From contig NZ_SMLG01000007.1 of NCBI RefSeq assembly GCF_004349195.1, forward strand, positions 1 to 64,000: a DNA stretch of 64,000 nucleotides, in the 5' to 3' direction. This stretch comes from Flavobacterium rhamnosiphilum. GTDB lineage: Bacteria > Bacteroidota > Bacteroidia > Flavobacteriales > Flavobacteriaceae. The notes below the pieces were generated by a model. That model was given only the letters and a program-made list of their open reading frames with translations, had not been told where the DNA came from and did no database searches. The position numbers were made by a program, and so were the translations under genes. Shown in pieces: positions 38,629 to 47,777 of the stretch; the stretch's first letter is position 1, and each line of letters begins with the position of its first letter.

Positions 38629-40311
38629 TTATGTTTTATAGATGGGAATTTCATTAAAATTTTGAGCTTGTTTTTCATCTAATAAAATATCTTTTACCGC
38701 CATTAACATGGCTTTATTTGAAGTAAAAAGTTCTCTGTTAAAGTTTATTACGGTTGTAATATCAATATCTTCAATAGGTGCGAGTTGCGCCTCGGTGTAA
38801 AATGTATTGAGTGCTGTTGTGTAATTTTTTTGAACAATATCAAATTGAGTTCTCAGTTCTTCAAAACTTGACCGTTTTTCGGTGCTCAAAAACATATTTA
38901 ATTTTAAGTACAGTTCCTGAGTTTCTTTTTTGTGATGAAGGAAAAATTGATATTTAATTTCTTTTGACGAACGGCTGAGGTTCGTAATGTTACTTCCAAT
39001 ATCTTTTATACTTTTTACAGCATGCATGGAACTTCGCACTGCAGAAATCAGTTGGTTCAGTTCAGAATTTTGTTCACTATTTAATTTTACTCTTAATTTC
39101 AAATAAAAAGCTTGTAATTCGCCTTGCAACTGTTTTAGGAATTCATATTTTTCTTCGGTATTTTTTGAATCAAAATTTCTTTTATCATTGATTTCCTTGT
39201 AATCAATTCGTTGGTCAAATTTGTGGGTTTGGATTTTGAATAATTCCAAATTGAAAAGCATCGAGTTATGAATAAAATATCGAGTCTCTCTTCGGAATAA
39301 ATCCAAAGCTGTTTCTGGTTCTGCGATTGACGCGTTGCCTATAAATGCTGCCGTCGAACCATCCGTATTTTTGAAAAAGCGTTCCAAAAATGTAGTAAAT
39401 AAATCCAAAACAGGGAGGAATAATACAATTGCCAACAGGTTTATTAAGCTTGAAAAAGTAACCAGCCCAATGAGCGGATCTTTGATTTTTAGGATATCAG
39501 TTATCAGCAAAAGAATAGGTCTGAGCAATATAAAAGCAATGGCAGTGATGAAAATATTAAACAATAAATTGCCCAGTGCGACTCGTTTTTTTGACGCATT
39601 TCCACCAATAGCGCTCAACACTATTTTAATAATGGTACCCGTTTCACTACCCAGAACGATTGCCGCTGCCATGGGAAATCCAATTGCTCCAGCGTTGAGA
39701 GCACTCAATGTAAGTGCCATAGTTACGGAACTTGATTGAACAACCAGCGTAATCAAAAAACCAATAATCAGAAAAATCAGTAATGGTTTCGAAGCATATT
39801 GTGAAAAATCAAAATGTTGAACCTGTGCTTCCATAGCAGTTTTCATGAAGGAAAGACCGATAAACATTAAACCAAATCCCAGAAGAAAATAAGAAACATA
39901 TTTTATGGTTTTCCGGTTTCCAAGGAGAATTAGCAAAAAACCTCCCAAACAAACTGCCGGATAAGCAATCACTTCTATATTGGTTTTAAAACCAAGTGTT
40001 GCCACCAGCCAACTGGCAAGTGTTGTGCCCAGATTTGCCCCCAAAATAATGGCCATTGCATTTTTCATGGTAAAAACGCCTGCACCAACAAATGCCAAAA
40101 CCATCAACGAAACCATAGAACTGCTCTGAAGAATACCAGTTACTATTGTTCCGCCCGCTACTGCACCAATGTTGTTTTTTGTGATTCGCTGAAGAAACAG
40201 TTTGAAATTTCTCCCGGAAAGATTTTTTAAGGATTCCTCGACAAGATACATGGCAAAAAGAAACAGCCCTACGCCAGCGAAAAGTTTAAATATAGTATTG
40301 AGGGTTTCCAT
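38629..40311 (-). CDS. Na+/phosphate symporter with PhoU-like domain
   Basis: A 560-residue inner-membrane protein of the NptA/YjbB type. Two inverted Na/Pi-cotransport repeats are marked by the QSSS motifs (GILQSSSMVSL at about 60 and VVQSSSVTMAL at about 190). A helical PhoU-like C-terminal region follows (about 330-545). The family imports or exports phosphate with sodium. No pst or pho genes are near, so regulation is not evident from context. Confidence 0.93.
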   Translation of the reverse strand: METLNTIFKLFAGVGLFLFAMYLVEESLKNLSGRNFKLFLQRITKNNIGAVAGGTIVTGILQSSSMVSLMVLAFVGAGVFTMKNAMAIILGANLGTTLASWLVATLGFKTNIEVIAYPAVCLGGFLLILLGNRKTIKYVSYFLLGFGLMFIGLSFMKTAMEAQVQHFDFSQYASKPLLIFLIIGFLITLVVQSSSVTMALTLSALNAGAIGFPMAAAIVLGSETGTIIKIVLSAIGGNASKKRVALGNLLFNIFITAIAFILLRPILLLITDILKIKDPLIGLVTFSSLINLLAIVLFLPVLDLFTTFLERFFKNTDGSTAAFIGNASIAEPETALDLFRRETRYFIHNSMLFNLELFKIQTHKFDQRIDYKEINDKRNFDSKNTEEKYEFLKQLQGELQAFYLKLRVKLNSEQNSELNQLISAVRSSMHAVKSIKDIGSNITNLSRSSKEIKYQFFLHHKKETQELYLKLNMFLSTEKRSSFEELRTQFDIVQKNYTTALNTFYTEAQLAPIEDIDITTVINFNRELFTSNKAMLMAVKDILLDEKQAQNFNEIPIYKT

Positions 40312-40400
40312 AGTTAAAAATAGGACTAAAGATAAGAATAAAATACCCGAACATCAAATCTGGAAGAGCTGCCTTTATTGTGGATAATTTTAGCCAAAAA

Positions 40401-40423
40401 AAAGCCTGCACTTGGCAGGCTTT
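40401..40423 (-). terminator. Terminator of the DUF892 gene
   Basis: A 9-bp stem (40401-40409 with 40415-40423, aaagcctgc/gcaggcttt), 5-base loop, with a T-run on the minus strand, 50 bases after the stop codon. Confidence 0.75.
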
Positions 40424-40472
40424 ATATCAAACTGAAAAACAGTAAATAATTGCTGATCTTCAATCAAAATTA

Positions 40473-41042
40473 TTATTCAATATTTTCAATTGCTTCTGCT
40501 CCTGAAGCATTAAAATTATTGTTAGATTGAGCTATTTCTTTCAAAGAAGCATTCGCTTTTTTCTGTTCATTTAATGTCATAGCGAGCAAACTTGCGGCTT
40601 TGTTTTCACCAAGATTTTCTGCAAATGATTGTAAAGCATCATAGGTAGCAATTTCATATTGTTTTAACTTTTGTCCAGTGGCAATAATTCCAGCATCACG
40701 CACGGCACCTATTTCGGTTTTTGCTATTATGTCTTTACTTTCGTTTATTAATCCTTCTATAGCTTCACTTTTTTCTGCAACGACTTTAATACCCTTAGAT
40801 TCGAATATTTCCTCCAAGCGGGAAACATGCGCTTTCGTTTCGGTCAAATGATTTTTTAAGGTGTTGGCTAATTCGGGTGATGAAGCATTTTCCACCATAT
40901 TTGGTAAGGTATTCATCAATGCTTTTTCTGCTGAGTAAATATCTTTCAACCCAACTTCAAATAAGTCTCTTAAATTATATGCTGCTTCTGATTTTGCTTC
41001 CGCAAATCCTTTAGCTTCTTGGTTTCTATTTGTAGGTTCCAT
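40473..41042 (-). CDS. DUF892 (YciF-like) ferritin-like protein
   Basis: A 189-residue all-helical protein. The opening YNLRDLFEVGLKDIYSAEKAL, the E/H-containing pair HLTETKAHVSRLEEIF and the later YEIATYDALQSFAENLG are the hallmarks of the DUF892/YciF family, which has a ferritin-like four-helix fold and is linked to stress or stationary phase. Glutamates and histidines at the core suggest a di-metal site. It stands alone with its own terminator; no partner stress genes are adjacent. Confidence 0.9.
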   Translation of the reverse strand: MEPTNRNQEAKGFAEAKSEAAYNLRDLFEVGLKDIYSAEKALMNTLPNMVENASSPELANTLKNHLTETKAHVSRLEEIFESKGIKVVAEKSEAIEGLINESKDIIAKTEIGAVRDAGIIATGQKLKQYEIATYDALQSFAENLGENKAASLLAMTLNEQKKANASLKEIAQSNNNFNASGAEAIENIE

Positions 41043-41338
41043 GACAGTTGTTTTTAAATATTATTTTTCGAGTGTTATAAAATGATGTCTAATTATAAAT
41101 TGACAATTTTATTTTTGTTGTAATTTTAAAATTCATACACTCCGGATTTAATATTTACATGTTGTAAAGTTAGTTAAATTACTAGCTAAGATATTGTTAA
41201 TTAACTAATTGTAAGTACGAATTGTATGATTTTAATAAAAAAACAGACAGTGCTTCACTTCTGGATAAAAAACAGATACAAGCGTTAAAAAGGATTGCAG
41301 GGCTTCATAATCAAGTGTGATCGGGACATTTAAATAAA
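41043..41338. other. Intergenic region without a supported gene
   Basis: About 300 AT-rich bases upstream of the DUF892 gene. A short open stretch (41222-41320) could encode 32 residues from a TTG but has no other support. I see no convincing promoter. Confidence 0.4.
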
Positions 41339-41371
41339 AAAAACTACAACTTTTTTAGAGTTGTAGTTTTT
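41339..41371 (-). terminator. Hairpin terminator downstream of the thioesterase gene
   Basis: A perfect 12-bp stem (41339-41350 with 41360-41371, aaaaactacaac/gttgtagttttt), 9-base loop, 88 bases past the stop codon. Confidence 0.6.
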
Positions 41372-41459
41372 GTAGCTTAGGATTGAAATCCATTAGTAGT
41401 AACGGTTATTTATCGCTTAGGGATTTCAATTTTGAGGAAATAGGGACTCGGATATAATT

Positions 41460-41897
41460 TTAAAGTCCTTCAAAATTTTCACTTTTAGGAAAAATACTCA
41501 AGGCTTCAATGGCAATTTTTGGAGTAGGAGAAGCTAGTTTGCGAAGTTTGGTATCCATCCAAGCACCATCAACCGTTATGGTTGCGCAAAGTTTGTTGTC
41601 TTCGTTCAAAAACTCATGTACAATAGACCAACGGGAAGCATCAGCATTTACTTTTGAGGTTTTGGTATGCATGAAAATTTTGTCAGAAAGTTTTATTTCT
41701 TTTCTAAAAACACATTCTTCCCTAAATAGAATAGGCCCAAAATGTTGTGCTTGCATGACTTTCATCGTTAAACCAAGACTTTCCAGAATTTCGATACGGT
41801 GCTGTGCTCCAAAGTCATAATAAGCGCTGTGTCGTACATGGAAATTAGGGTCAAGATCAGACCAACGAAAGGATAATTCTTTGCTAAATGAAGTCAT
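41460..41897 (-). CDS. Acyl-CoA thioesterase, 4HBT/hot-dog fold
   Basis: A 145-residue hot-dog-fold protein resembling the YbgC/FadM group, which hydrolyses acyl-CoA thioesters. The opening FRWSDLDPNFHVRHSAYYDFG has the active-site aspartate in the family's position and is followed by the long central helix and strand VTVDGAWMDTKLRK. Length is normal. Substrate chain length cannot be inferred. It lies 65 bases downstream of the beta-lactamase-like gene on the same strand and may be co-transcribed. Confidence 0.85.
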   Translation of the reverse strand: MTSFSKELSFRWSDLDPNFHVRHSAYYDFGAQHRIEILESLGLTMKVMQAQHFGPILFREECVFRKEIKLSDKIFMHTKTSKVNADASRWSIVHEFLNEDNKLCATITVDGAWMDTKLRKLASPTPKIAIEALSIFPKSENFEGL

Positions 41898-41962
41898 TGT
41901 TGTTTTGTTTTAGTTAATGTCGCTGTCCTTTCGGTTTAATTTAATACGAAAGAAGGACGAAT

Positions 41963-43435
41963 TTACGATTTTGAAATTTCTTCCAATACTTTTTTTCCGT
42001 TTTCATTGTTTGGATCCAGTTCTACGGATTTTTTATAATTTATAATGGCAAGCTTTTTATCTCCGTTTTTCAAATAGGCTTCTCCCAAACTGTCATATGT
42101 ATTTCCTGATTGCGGAAAAGCTTCTACATTTAGTTTGAAAACTTCGATTGCTTCATTTACTTTTCCGGTTTGTAATAATTGATATCCTGCGCTATTCATT
42201 TCATTTTCATTGATAGCATAGGTATTTGAATTTTTATTTTCTTTAAAATAAGCTAATCCAGATGCAATTCCTTTTTCCAGAATAACGTCTACGAAAGCAG
42301 CAGCCAATGATTTTTTAGGCAAACTGTACGGTTTATTGTATAGGATATTTCTAATTGCTTTATTCATTTCGTTTAAGTTTGTACCGCCTGTATTATTTAG
42401 TAATACCACCAGATTTTTGTCAGACGGAATACGGGAAAGCAACGTGTTGAATCCATTTATTCCACCACCATGCTCAATAACCTGGATGCTTTCATTCTTT
42501 TCTCCATTGAAAGCCTTATTGATGAACCATCCGTAACCATAATGTCCCGGTCCTGCAGGGATATAGGAATTAAATAAAAGCTCTTTATTTTTTTTCGAAA
42601 GTAATTGTTCTGTGTAAAGTGCTTGATCCCATAAATACAAATCATCTACAGTAGCATACAAAGAACCGGCAGCGTAGGGAATAGATAAATCAAGATAACT
42701 GGCATTGCTGTAGTTTTTACCGTTTTTCTCATAACCTGAGGCTCTGTTTTTCAGAATCGTTTCATGGTGATCGAATCCAGTATTATTCATTTTGAGTGGT
42801 GTAAGAATATTGTCTTGTAGACATTGCTCATAGGTTTTACCGGAGATTTTCTCTATGATGTAACCCAATAAAAAATAACCGGAATTGCTATACGCAAATT
42901 TTTCGCCTGGCGTAAATTCCAGCGGTAAGTCAGCGAATTTTTTCACAAATGCTTCCGGGCTGTACGGATTGATACTTAAATCTTTTACGAAATTAGGAAA
43001 CGAAGTATAATTAGGAATTCCAGATGTATGCGTCAGTAAATGATGAATAGTGATTTTATCGCCCGAAGCTTTAGGATAGCCGGGAATATACGTTGAGATA
43101 GGAGCATCTAACTTTAATTTTTCCTGTTCAACTAATTGTAAAATCAACATAGCGGTAAATTGTTTGGTAACAGAACCCAATCGGTGTTTGGTATCCGGCT
43201 GGTTCGGAATATTCCATTCCATGTTTGCCATTCCAAATCCCTTTTTATAAATAACTTTACCTGCGTCAGCGACAAGGATAGAGCCGTTAAATTGCCCATA
43301 TTCCGAATATTGATTCATCAACTTATCGATTTGATCTGCTTTGGTTTGCCCAAAGGAAACCGTTACTGTAATGAGCTGGATGAATAGACCAATTAGGATT
43401 GTCTTTACTGCAAAATGTTTGAAAGTTTTTTTCAT
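41963..43435 (-). CDS. Class C beta-lactamase-like serine hydrolase with TPR tail
   Basis: A 490-residue exported protein with a signal peptide (about 1-29, ending SFG). The serine-hydrolase domain has SVTK with S88 and K91, the YSN motif (Y182, N184) and an HGGG segment in place of KTG, which marks the beta-lactamase/D-aminopeptidase/esterase family rather than a proven beta-lactamase. Residues about 415-485 form TPR-like repeats (GNTYDSLGEAYLKNGDKKLA), suggesting protein contacts. It is probably periplasmic. Substrate unknown. Confidence 0.9.
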   Translation of the reverse strand: MKKTFKHFAVKTILIGLFIQLITVTVSFGQTKADQIDKLMNQYSEYGQFNGSILVADAGKVIYKKGFGMANMEWNIPNQPDTKHRLGSVTKQFTAMLILQLVEQEKLKLDAPISTYIPGYPKASGDKITIHHLLTHTSGIPNYTSFPNFVKDLSINPYSPEAFVKKFADLPLEFTPGEKFAYSNSGYFLLGYIIEKISGKTYEQCLQDNILTPLKMNNTGFDHHETILKNRASGYEKNGKNYSNASYLDLSIPYAAGSLYATVDDLYLWDQALYTEQLLSKKNKELLFNSYIPAGPGHYGYGWFINKAFNGEKNESIQVIEHGGGINGFNTLLSRIPSDKNLVVLLNNTGGTNLNEMNKAIRNILYNKPYSLPKKSLAAAFVDVILEKGIASGLAYFKENKNSNTYAINENEMNSAGYQLLQTGKVNEAIEVFKLNVEAFPQSGNTYDSLGEAYLKNGDKKLAIINYKKSVELDPNNENGKKVLEEISKS

Positions 43436-43531
43436 GATGATTGTTGGTTTTAGTGATTGATGTTTTTGAACGAATTAATTTTTTATGGTCACGAGCGGGA
43501 CGTTCGGGCTAGCGGAGTACGGTAGTTTTTT

Positions 43532-44320
43532 TTATTTCAATTTTAAAGGACCGATTTTTTCAGTTTTTAAAATTAATGGACTTGCATCACCCATTTTAAT
43601 GAGAATTAAACTGTCTGACAAAACTTTTTTTTTGCGATTAAATTTTGCGCAAACAAAAATATCATTATATTTTTTTAAAACGACAGTGTTTTTATCTGAT
43701 GCCAATGTTTGGAATTTATTTTGTTTCATAGCTTCTCCATCACCCAAAGCATAGCTTATTAAAGGAATAATGATTATCACTAAAAGAAAACTTCTTTCTT
43801 CAGCATTGAAATTTCTCATTAAATATGTTATCAGATCAGAATTATCTTTATAATTGAACCCTTCATGTATTTCATCTAGTTTTTCTTTAAAACTTTTCTT
43901 TTTTCTTAACATAAACAAATACGGAAAGCCCCAAGTAATAAAATTTAGAAAGAAAGTTATACTAACTAAAACTATTATAAGAGTCCAACTTAGAGGATAT
44001 GCGTGAATTATTAATACAGAGCCAAATAAGCAAATTCCGTTTATAAAATTAATGCCACGTAGATGTGGTTTTTTTTCAGAAGTTGCGGCTTGGATTAGCG
44101 GTAATGAAAGACCTAGTAATTTTGAACTAGAAATCAAAACGCCCAAAAGAGTAGTTGCAAAAATCAAAATTGTGTTTAAACTCGGCTCAATTAAATACAT
44201 TGGTATGTCAAAATTATTACAATATCCTAGCTCATATTCAAAGCTTGCTAAATAAATATATGCAGGGACAATTGTAAGCAATAAAGTAACACTAATTAAT
44301 TTTTTTGGACGATCATTCAT
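43532..44320 (-). CDS. Membrane protein of unknown function
   Basis: 262 residues with about five membrane helices: 10-27, 48-66, 93-111, 113-135 and a last one near 180-195. A basic cytoplasmic loop (MLRKKKSFKEKLDEIHEGF) precedes the last helix, and a soluble C-terminal domain of about 65 residues, ending in PLILKTEKIGPLKLK, follows it. I recognise no family. It stands between the beta-lactamase-like gene and the TonB-dependent receptor. Composition is ordinary for the window. Confidence 0.7.
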   Translation of the reverse strand: MNDRPKKLISVTLLLTIVPAYIYLASFEYELGYCNNFDIPMYLIEPSLNTILIFATTLLGVLISSSKLLGLSLPLIQAATSEKKPHLRGINFINGICLFGSVLIIHAYPLSWTLIIVLVSITFFLNFITWGFPYLFMLRKKKSFKEKLDEIHEGFNYKDNSDLITYLMRNFNAEERSFLLVIIIIPLISYALGDGEAMKQNKFQTLASDKNTVVLKKYNDIFVCAKFNRKKKVLSDSLILIKMGDASPLILKTEKIGPLKLK

Positions 44321-44513
44321 TTTTCAATATTTTATTACGAAAGTGTTTCTTTAAATTGCCACTAATTGAGCAAATTCAACCTTATTTGGTTAAATATACT
44401 CAATAATCTATTTTTCTATCATTCCGCTAATGTAATTAATTTATTACGAATTATTTGTATTGAAATCCTGAAAAAAGTCAAGATGTGAAATAGAACTTAT
44501 GAATCAGATTCCC

Positions 44514-44606
44514 TAGCCCCGATAGCAGCGGCATCCTTTTCTTTTTTTCTTTAAAAAAGAAAAGATATAGCGGAGAGCGGGCCCCGATAGCTATCGGGAG
44601 AGCTCC
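44514..44606 (+). ncRNA. Structured RNA-like element, Flavo-1-like (copy B)
   Basis: The element starts tagccccgatagcag, contains a hairpin (44536-44547 with 44553-44564), then tatagcgg (44566-44573) and ends gagctcc (44600-44606). A perfect 16-base palindrome (cccgatagctatcggg, 44583-44598) could pair alternatively with the first tagccccgatag block. Same block order as copy A at 12353-12461. It sits in the 484-base gap before the TonB-dependent receptor, which it may or may not regulate. The rest of that gap shows only the receptor's promoter region. Confidence 0.55.
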
Positions 44607-44799
44607 AGAAAACTAAAGGACTTGACCCCTAAAGTAGAGTTTATTTAGCTGTTTGTACAAGCGTGTCACACATCAAAATAATAGCGGATGGCTAAATGTA
44701 TAAAAGTAATGTTTGTAAGACTTTTTGAGTAAAAATGCATTGTTCATAATTTTTTCAATAAAAATATGATTTTTTTAAGATTGTTTTAACAAAAACACA

Positions 44800-44807
44800 T
44801 AGGTTTG
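44800..44807 (+). promoter_or_regulatory. Candidate -7 box of the TonB-dependent receptor gene
   Basis: TAGGTTTG fits TAnnTTTG and lies 36 bases before the ATG at 44844. An upstream in-frame TTG at 44805 falls inside this box, which supports the later start. Confidence 0.5.
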
Positions 44808-44843
44808 CTATATTCAGTATTTGAAACTATTAAAAAACTATTT

Positions 44844-47462
44844 ATGAGATTTAACCGTTTTATTTTAGGTGTATTATTTATGATAATAATGCCTGCAGTT
44901 ATGAATGCCCAAACAATCAAAGGAATTGTGACGGACGAGAATGGGCAAGCTTTGCCTTATTCTAATGTTATAGATAAAGAGACATCCAATGGTGTGACCA
45001 CGGACGGAAACGGTAACTTTGAAATTAAGGTAAAAGGATTACCCGCTACATTGACAGCCAAATATGTGGGATACCAAAATCAAAATATTGAGGTGACTAA
45101 TGATACCACACCCATTGTTTTTAAGCTATTGCCTAATAATAGTTTAGATGAGGTTGTTGTTACAGGAAACAGATCAAAAGTGCGTAGTGTATTAAATTCT
45201 GCTGTTCCTATCGATAAGCTTTACTCTGAAGATCTTAAATCGAGTGGTCAGGTTACTTTTGATAAAATGTTGGCCTACAAAATTCCTTCCTTCAATTCTA
45301 GCAGTCAAGCTATTTCTGATGCCACAGCTCATTTTGACCCGGCAGATTTGCGTGGTTTAGGACCCAGTCGTACCTTAGTTTTGGTGAATGGAAAAAGAAA
45401 AAATCAAAGTGCATTAGTGTACATAAACGATACTCCGGGGAAAGGAGAAGTAGGAACAGATATGAAAAGTATTCCGTTTTCTGCAATCGAAAGAGTGGAA
45501 GTATTGCGTGATGGAGCGTCTTCTCAATATGGCTCTGATGCCATTGCCGGAGTAGTAAATATTATCCTTAAAAAGCAAACCAACTTTACTGAAGTAAGTC
45601 TTACTTCGGGAGTAACGTCAAAAGGAGATGGTTTTAATTTTGGAGCTGATCTAAACTCGGGATTTAAATTTGCTGACAAAGGGTTTGTAAATTTCAACCT
45701 TTCTTATTTTGATCAAAATAAAACCAATAGAGCTGGAAAACCAGGAAAAGATGATTTGTTTGGAGTACCGTCAAACGATCCGGAATGGGGAGACTGGCTA
45801 AAAAACAATCCTGACTTAGGAATGACTATTGGACAGTCTGATTCTAAAATGGGAGCGTTAGTAGTTAATGCTGAATATCCTCTTTCGGAGAAAACAACGC
45901 TTTATGCTTTTGGAGATTTAAATATTAGAAAAGGAACCAGTTTTGCACTTTACAGAACTCCTTATTGGGTTTCAGATCCTAACAATTTATTACATGAAGC
46001 AGGAACTCCTTATAATGGTTTTCAGCCTACATTTAATACGAATGTGCTTGATAATCTGGGATCTGTTGGGTTAAGATCTACTTTGTTTGGTTTTAATTCG
46101 GATTTCAGTTTAACAGCGGGTTCTAATAAGGTTGATTATACAGTAAAAAACACATTAAACGTTTCTTTAGGGGCTAATAGTCCAACTGAATTTAATGTGG
46201 GTGGATATACTTTTAGTCAATTAGTGGGTAATGCCGATTTTAGCAGAACTTTTGATAAAGTGACTTTCGGTTTTGGTACAGAATTGAGAAAAGAACAATT
46301 TGAAGCGAGAGCGGGTCAAGAGGAGTCGTATGTAGGTGGAGGCGCACAGTCTTTTCCTGGATTGCAACCAGCAAATGCATTAAAAAAAGACCGTAATAAC
46401 GTAGGTGTTTATACTACCTTAGATTATGATGTGACTGAGGCTTTTTTAATAGGAGGATCTTTAAGATATGAGAACTATTCTGATTTTGGGAATAATTTTT
46501 CTTGGAAAGTAAATTCTCGTTACAAACTGAATAACGATATTGCTATACGTGCCTCTTACAGTACAGGATTTAGAGCACCTGCATTACATCAGATTTATTT
46601 GAGTAATATTCAAACTTTGGTTACAGATAATAAAATTGCTAATCAAGGGACTTTTAACAATGTGGATCCGGCGGTTATAGGATTAGGAGTTCCTAAATTG
46701 CATGCGGAGAAATCTCAAAATTTATCAACAGGGATTACTTTTAGATCAGGAGCAAATTTTTCTGCTTCGGTTGATTACTATCATATCAAAGTAAAAGATC
46801 GTGTTCTTTTTTCTGGAGAGATTGGCTTTGATAAAGATACTACAACTACAAACCCGGTTGAAGAAGTATTAATTGATAATGATATAACAAGTATGAAATT
46901 TTTTATCAATGCTGTTAATACCGTAACTAACGGAGTTGATGTCGTGATGAATTATAAAAATTTAGCATTAGGAAATGGGAAACTAGGATTTAGTTTAGCA
47001 TCTAATATTTCTAAAACTAAAATTGACGGGCAAATTGCTACACCAGCTATTTTAAAAGCAAATGGGTATGACATTTTTAACCGTAAAGAACAAGGCAGAA
47101 TACTGAATTCCAGACCGAATACAAAAGTATTGTTAGGGATCAATTATGATATTAATAAAATGAGTATTATTTTTAATAATAATTATTTTGGAAAAGTTAC
47201 TTGGCAGCATGCTACCGATATGTCAAAAGATCAAACTTTTGCAGGAAAAGTGATCACAGATTTAGGTATTTCTTATAAATTTACCAGCACAATATCAGCC
47301 AATGTGATGGTAAACAATCTATTAAATGTTTATCCTGACAAACTGGATCCTAAAGGTGACGTAGCTACTGATTTGGGAGGTCGTTTTGAATATCCATGGG
47401 AAGTAAACCAATTTGGTTTTAACGGAACCACATTTACAGCGGGGTTAAACTTTAAATTTTAA
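44844..47462 (+). CDS. TonB-dependent receptor
   Basis: An 872-residue outer-membrane receptor that imports a ligand using TonB energy. After a signal peptide (about 1-22, ending MNA), a carboxypeptidase-regulatory-like domain (IKGIVTDENGQALPYSN, about 25-95) is followed by the plug domain with DEVVVTG and LRGLGPSRTLVLVNGKR (about 105-235) and a 22-strand barrel ending in FKF. It is shorter than SusC and has no SusD partner beside it, so it is more likely a siderophore, vitamin or peptide receptor. The ligand is unknown. The start at ATG 44844 is favoured by signal-peptide position and a promoter box just upstream. Confidence 0.93.
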   Translation: MRFNRFILGVLFMIIMPAVMNAQTIKGIVTDENGQALPYSNVIDKETSNGVTTDGNGNFEIKVKGLPATLTAKYVGYQNQNIEVTNDTTPIVFKLLPNNSLDEVVVTGNRSKVRSVLNSAVPIDKLYSEDLKSSGQVTFDKMLAYKIPSFNSSSQAISDATAHFDPADLRGLGPSRTLVLVNGKRKNQSALVYINDTPGKGEVGTDMKSIPFSAIERVEVLRDGASSQYGSDAIAGVVNIILKKQTNFTEVSLTSGVTSKGDGFNFGADLNSGFKFADKGFVNFNLSYFDQNKTNRAGKPGKDDLFGVPSNDPEWGDWLKNNPDLGMTIGQSDSKMGALVVNAEYPLSEKTTLYAFGDLNIRKGTSFALYRTPYWVSDPNNLLHEAGTPYNGFQPTFNTNVLDNLGSVGLRSTLFGFNSDFSLTAGSNKVDYTVKNTLNVSLGANSPTEFNVGGYTFSQLVGNADFSRTFDKVTFGFGTELRKEQFEARAGQEESYVGGGAQSFPGLQPANALKKDRNNVGVYTTLDYDVTEAFLIGGSLRYENYSDFGNNFSWKVNSRYKLNNDIAIRASYSTGFRAPALHQIYLSNIQTLVTDNKIANQGTFNNVDPAVIGLGVPKLHAEKSQNLSTGITFRSGANFSASVDYYHIKVKDRVLFSGEIGFDKDTTTTNPVEEVLIDNDITSMKFFINAVNTVTNGVDVVMNYKNLALGNGKLGFSLASNISKTKIDGQIATPAILKANGYDIFNRKEQGRILNSRPNTKVLLGINYDINKMSIIFNNNYFGKVTWQHATDMSKDQTFAGKVITDLGISYKFTSTISANVMVNNLLNVYPDKLDPKGDVATDLGGRFEYPWEVNQFGFNGTTFTAGLNFKF

Positions 47463-47486
47463 AGAGGAATTAAAAGGACAATTATT

Positions 47487-47510
47487 AAAACGGGATTTAT
47501 TCCCGTTTTT
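47487..47510 (+). terminator. Terminator of the TonB-dependent receptor gene
   Basis: A perfect 9-bp stem (47487-47495 with 47501-47509, aaaacggga/tcccgtttt), 5-base loop, then a T-run, 24 bases after the stop codon. Confidence 0.85.
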
Positions 47511-47622
47511 TTATGGAAATACTTTTTTAAAGGGATACAATCTAAAACGAATTTAAATCGCTGTTTTCTTTTGTTTGTGGCTTCACTCTTAAAAGGAATG
47601 CTGTTTTGTTTTATAGAAGTAA

Positions 47623-47686
47623 TGACAAACCCACTGAAATGTCATCTTGTCAGATTTTTTTACGCCAATTTTAACATAAACTGACA
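47623..47686 (+). promoter_or_regulatory. TGACA/TGTCA sites upstream of dnaK
   Basis: Four half-sites: TGACA 47623-47627, TGTCA 47640-47644, TGTCA 47648-47652 and TGACA 47682-47686. The first two form a palindrome with a 12-base spacer; the last two, extended to ttgtcag and ctgacaa, form a 7-bp inverted repeat. They lie 20-85 bases upstream of the presumed dnaK promoter and could bind an activator or repressor. Confidence 0.4.
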
Positions 47687-47706
47687 ATTTAATAGTTGGT
47701 TTTGTA

Positions 47707-47722
47707 TTGGCACAAAGATTGA
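47707..47722 (+). promoter_or_regulatory. Sigma-54-like promoter of dnaK
   Basis: TTGGCAC, five bases, TTGA: the GG pair and the GA are spaced exactly as GG and GC in the sigma-54 -24/-12 consensus. It predicts transcription from near 47734, about 44 bases ahead of the ATG. Confidence 0.45.
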
Positions 47723-47777
47723 CTTATCGACTTCGAGTCATTAAAACAAGTATACAATAAAATTAAATATATTAAAA

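Noticed and set aside
41222..41320. A 32-residue open frame from TTG (MYDFNKKTDSASLLDKKQ)
   Set aside because: The composition looks protein-like, but there is no start signal, promoter or recognisable motif, and chance frames of this length are common in AT-rich DNA.
43490..43531. GC-richer stretch gagcgggacgttcgggctagcgg after the 262-residue membrane protein gene
   Set aside because: It resembles part of a repeat, but it has no complete inverted arms, so it cannot be assigned to a family from this window alone.
44805..44843. Extended N-terminus of the TonB-dependent receptor from a TTG
   Set aside because: The TTG lies within the TAGGTTTG promoter box, and the extension would put 13 residues in front of a good signal peptide.
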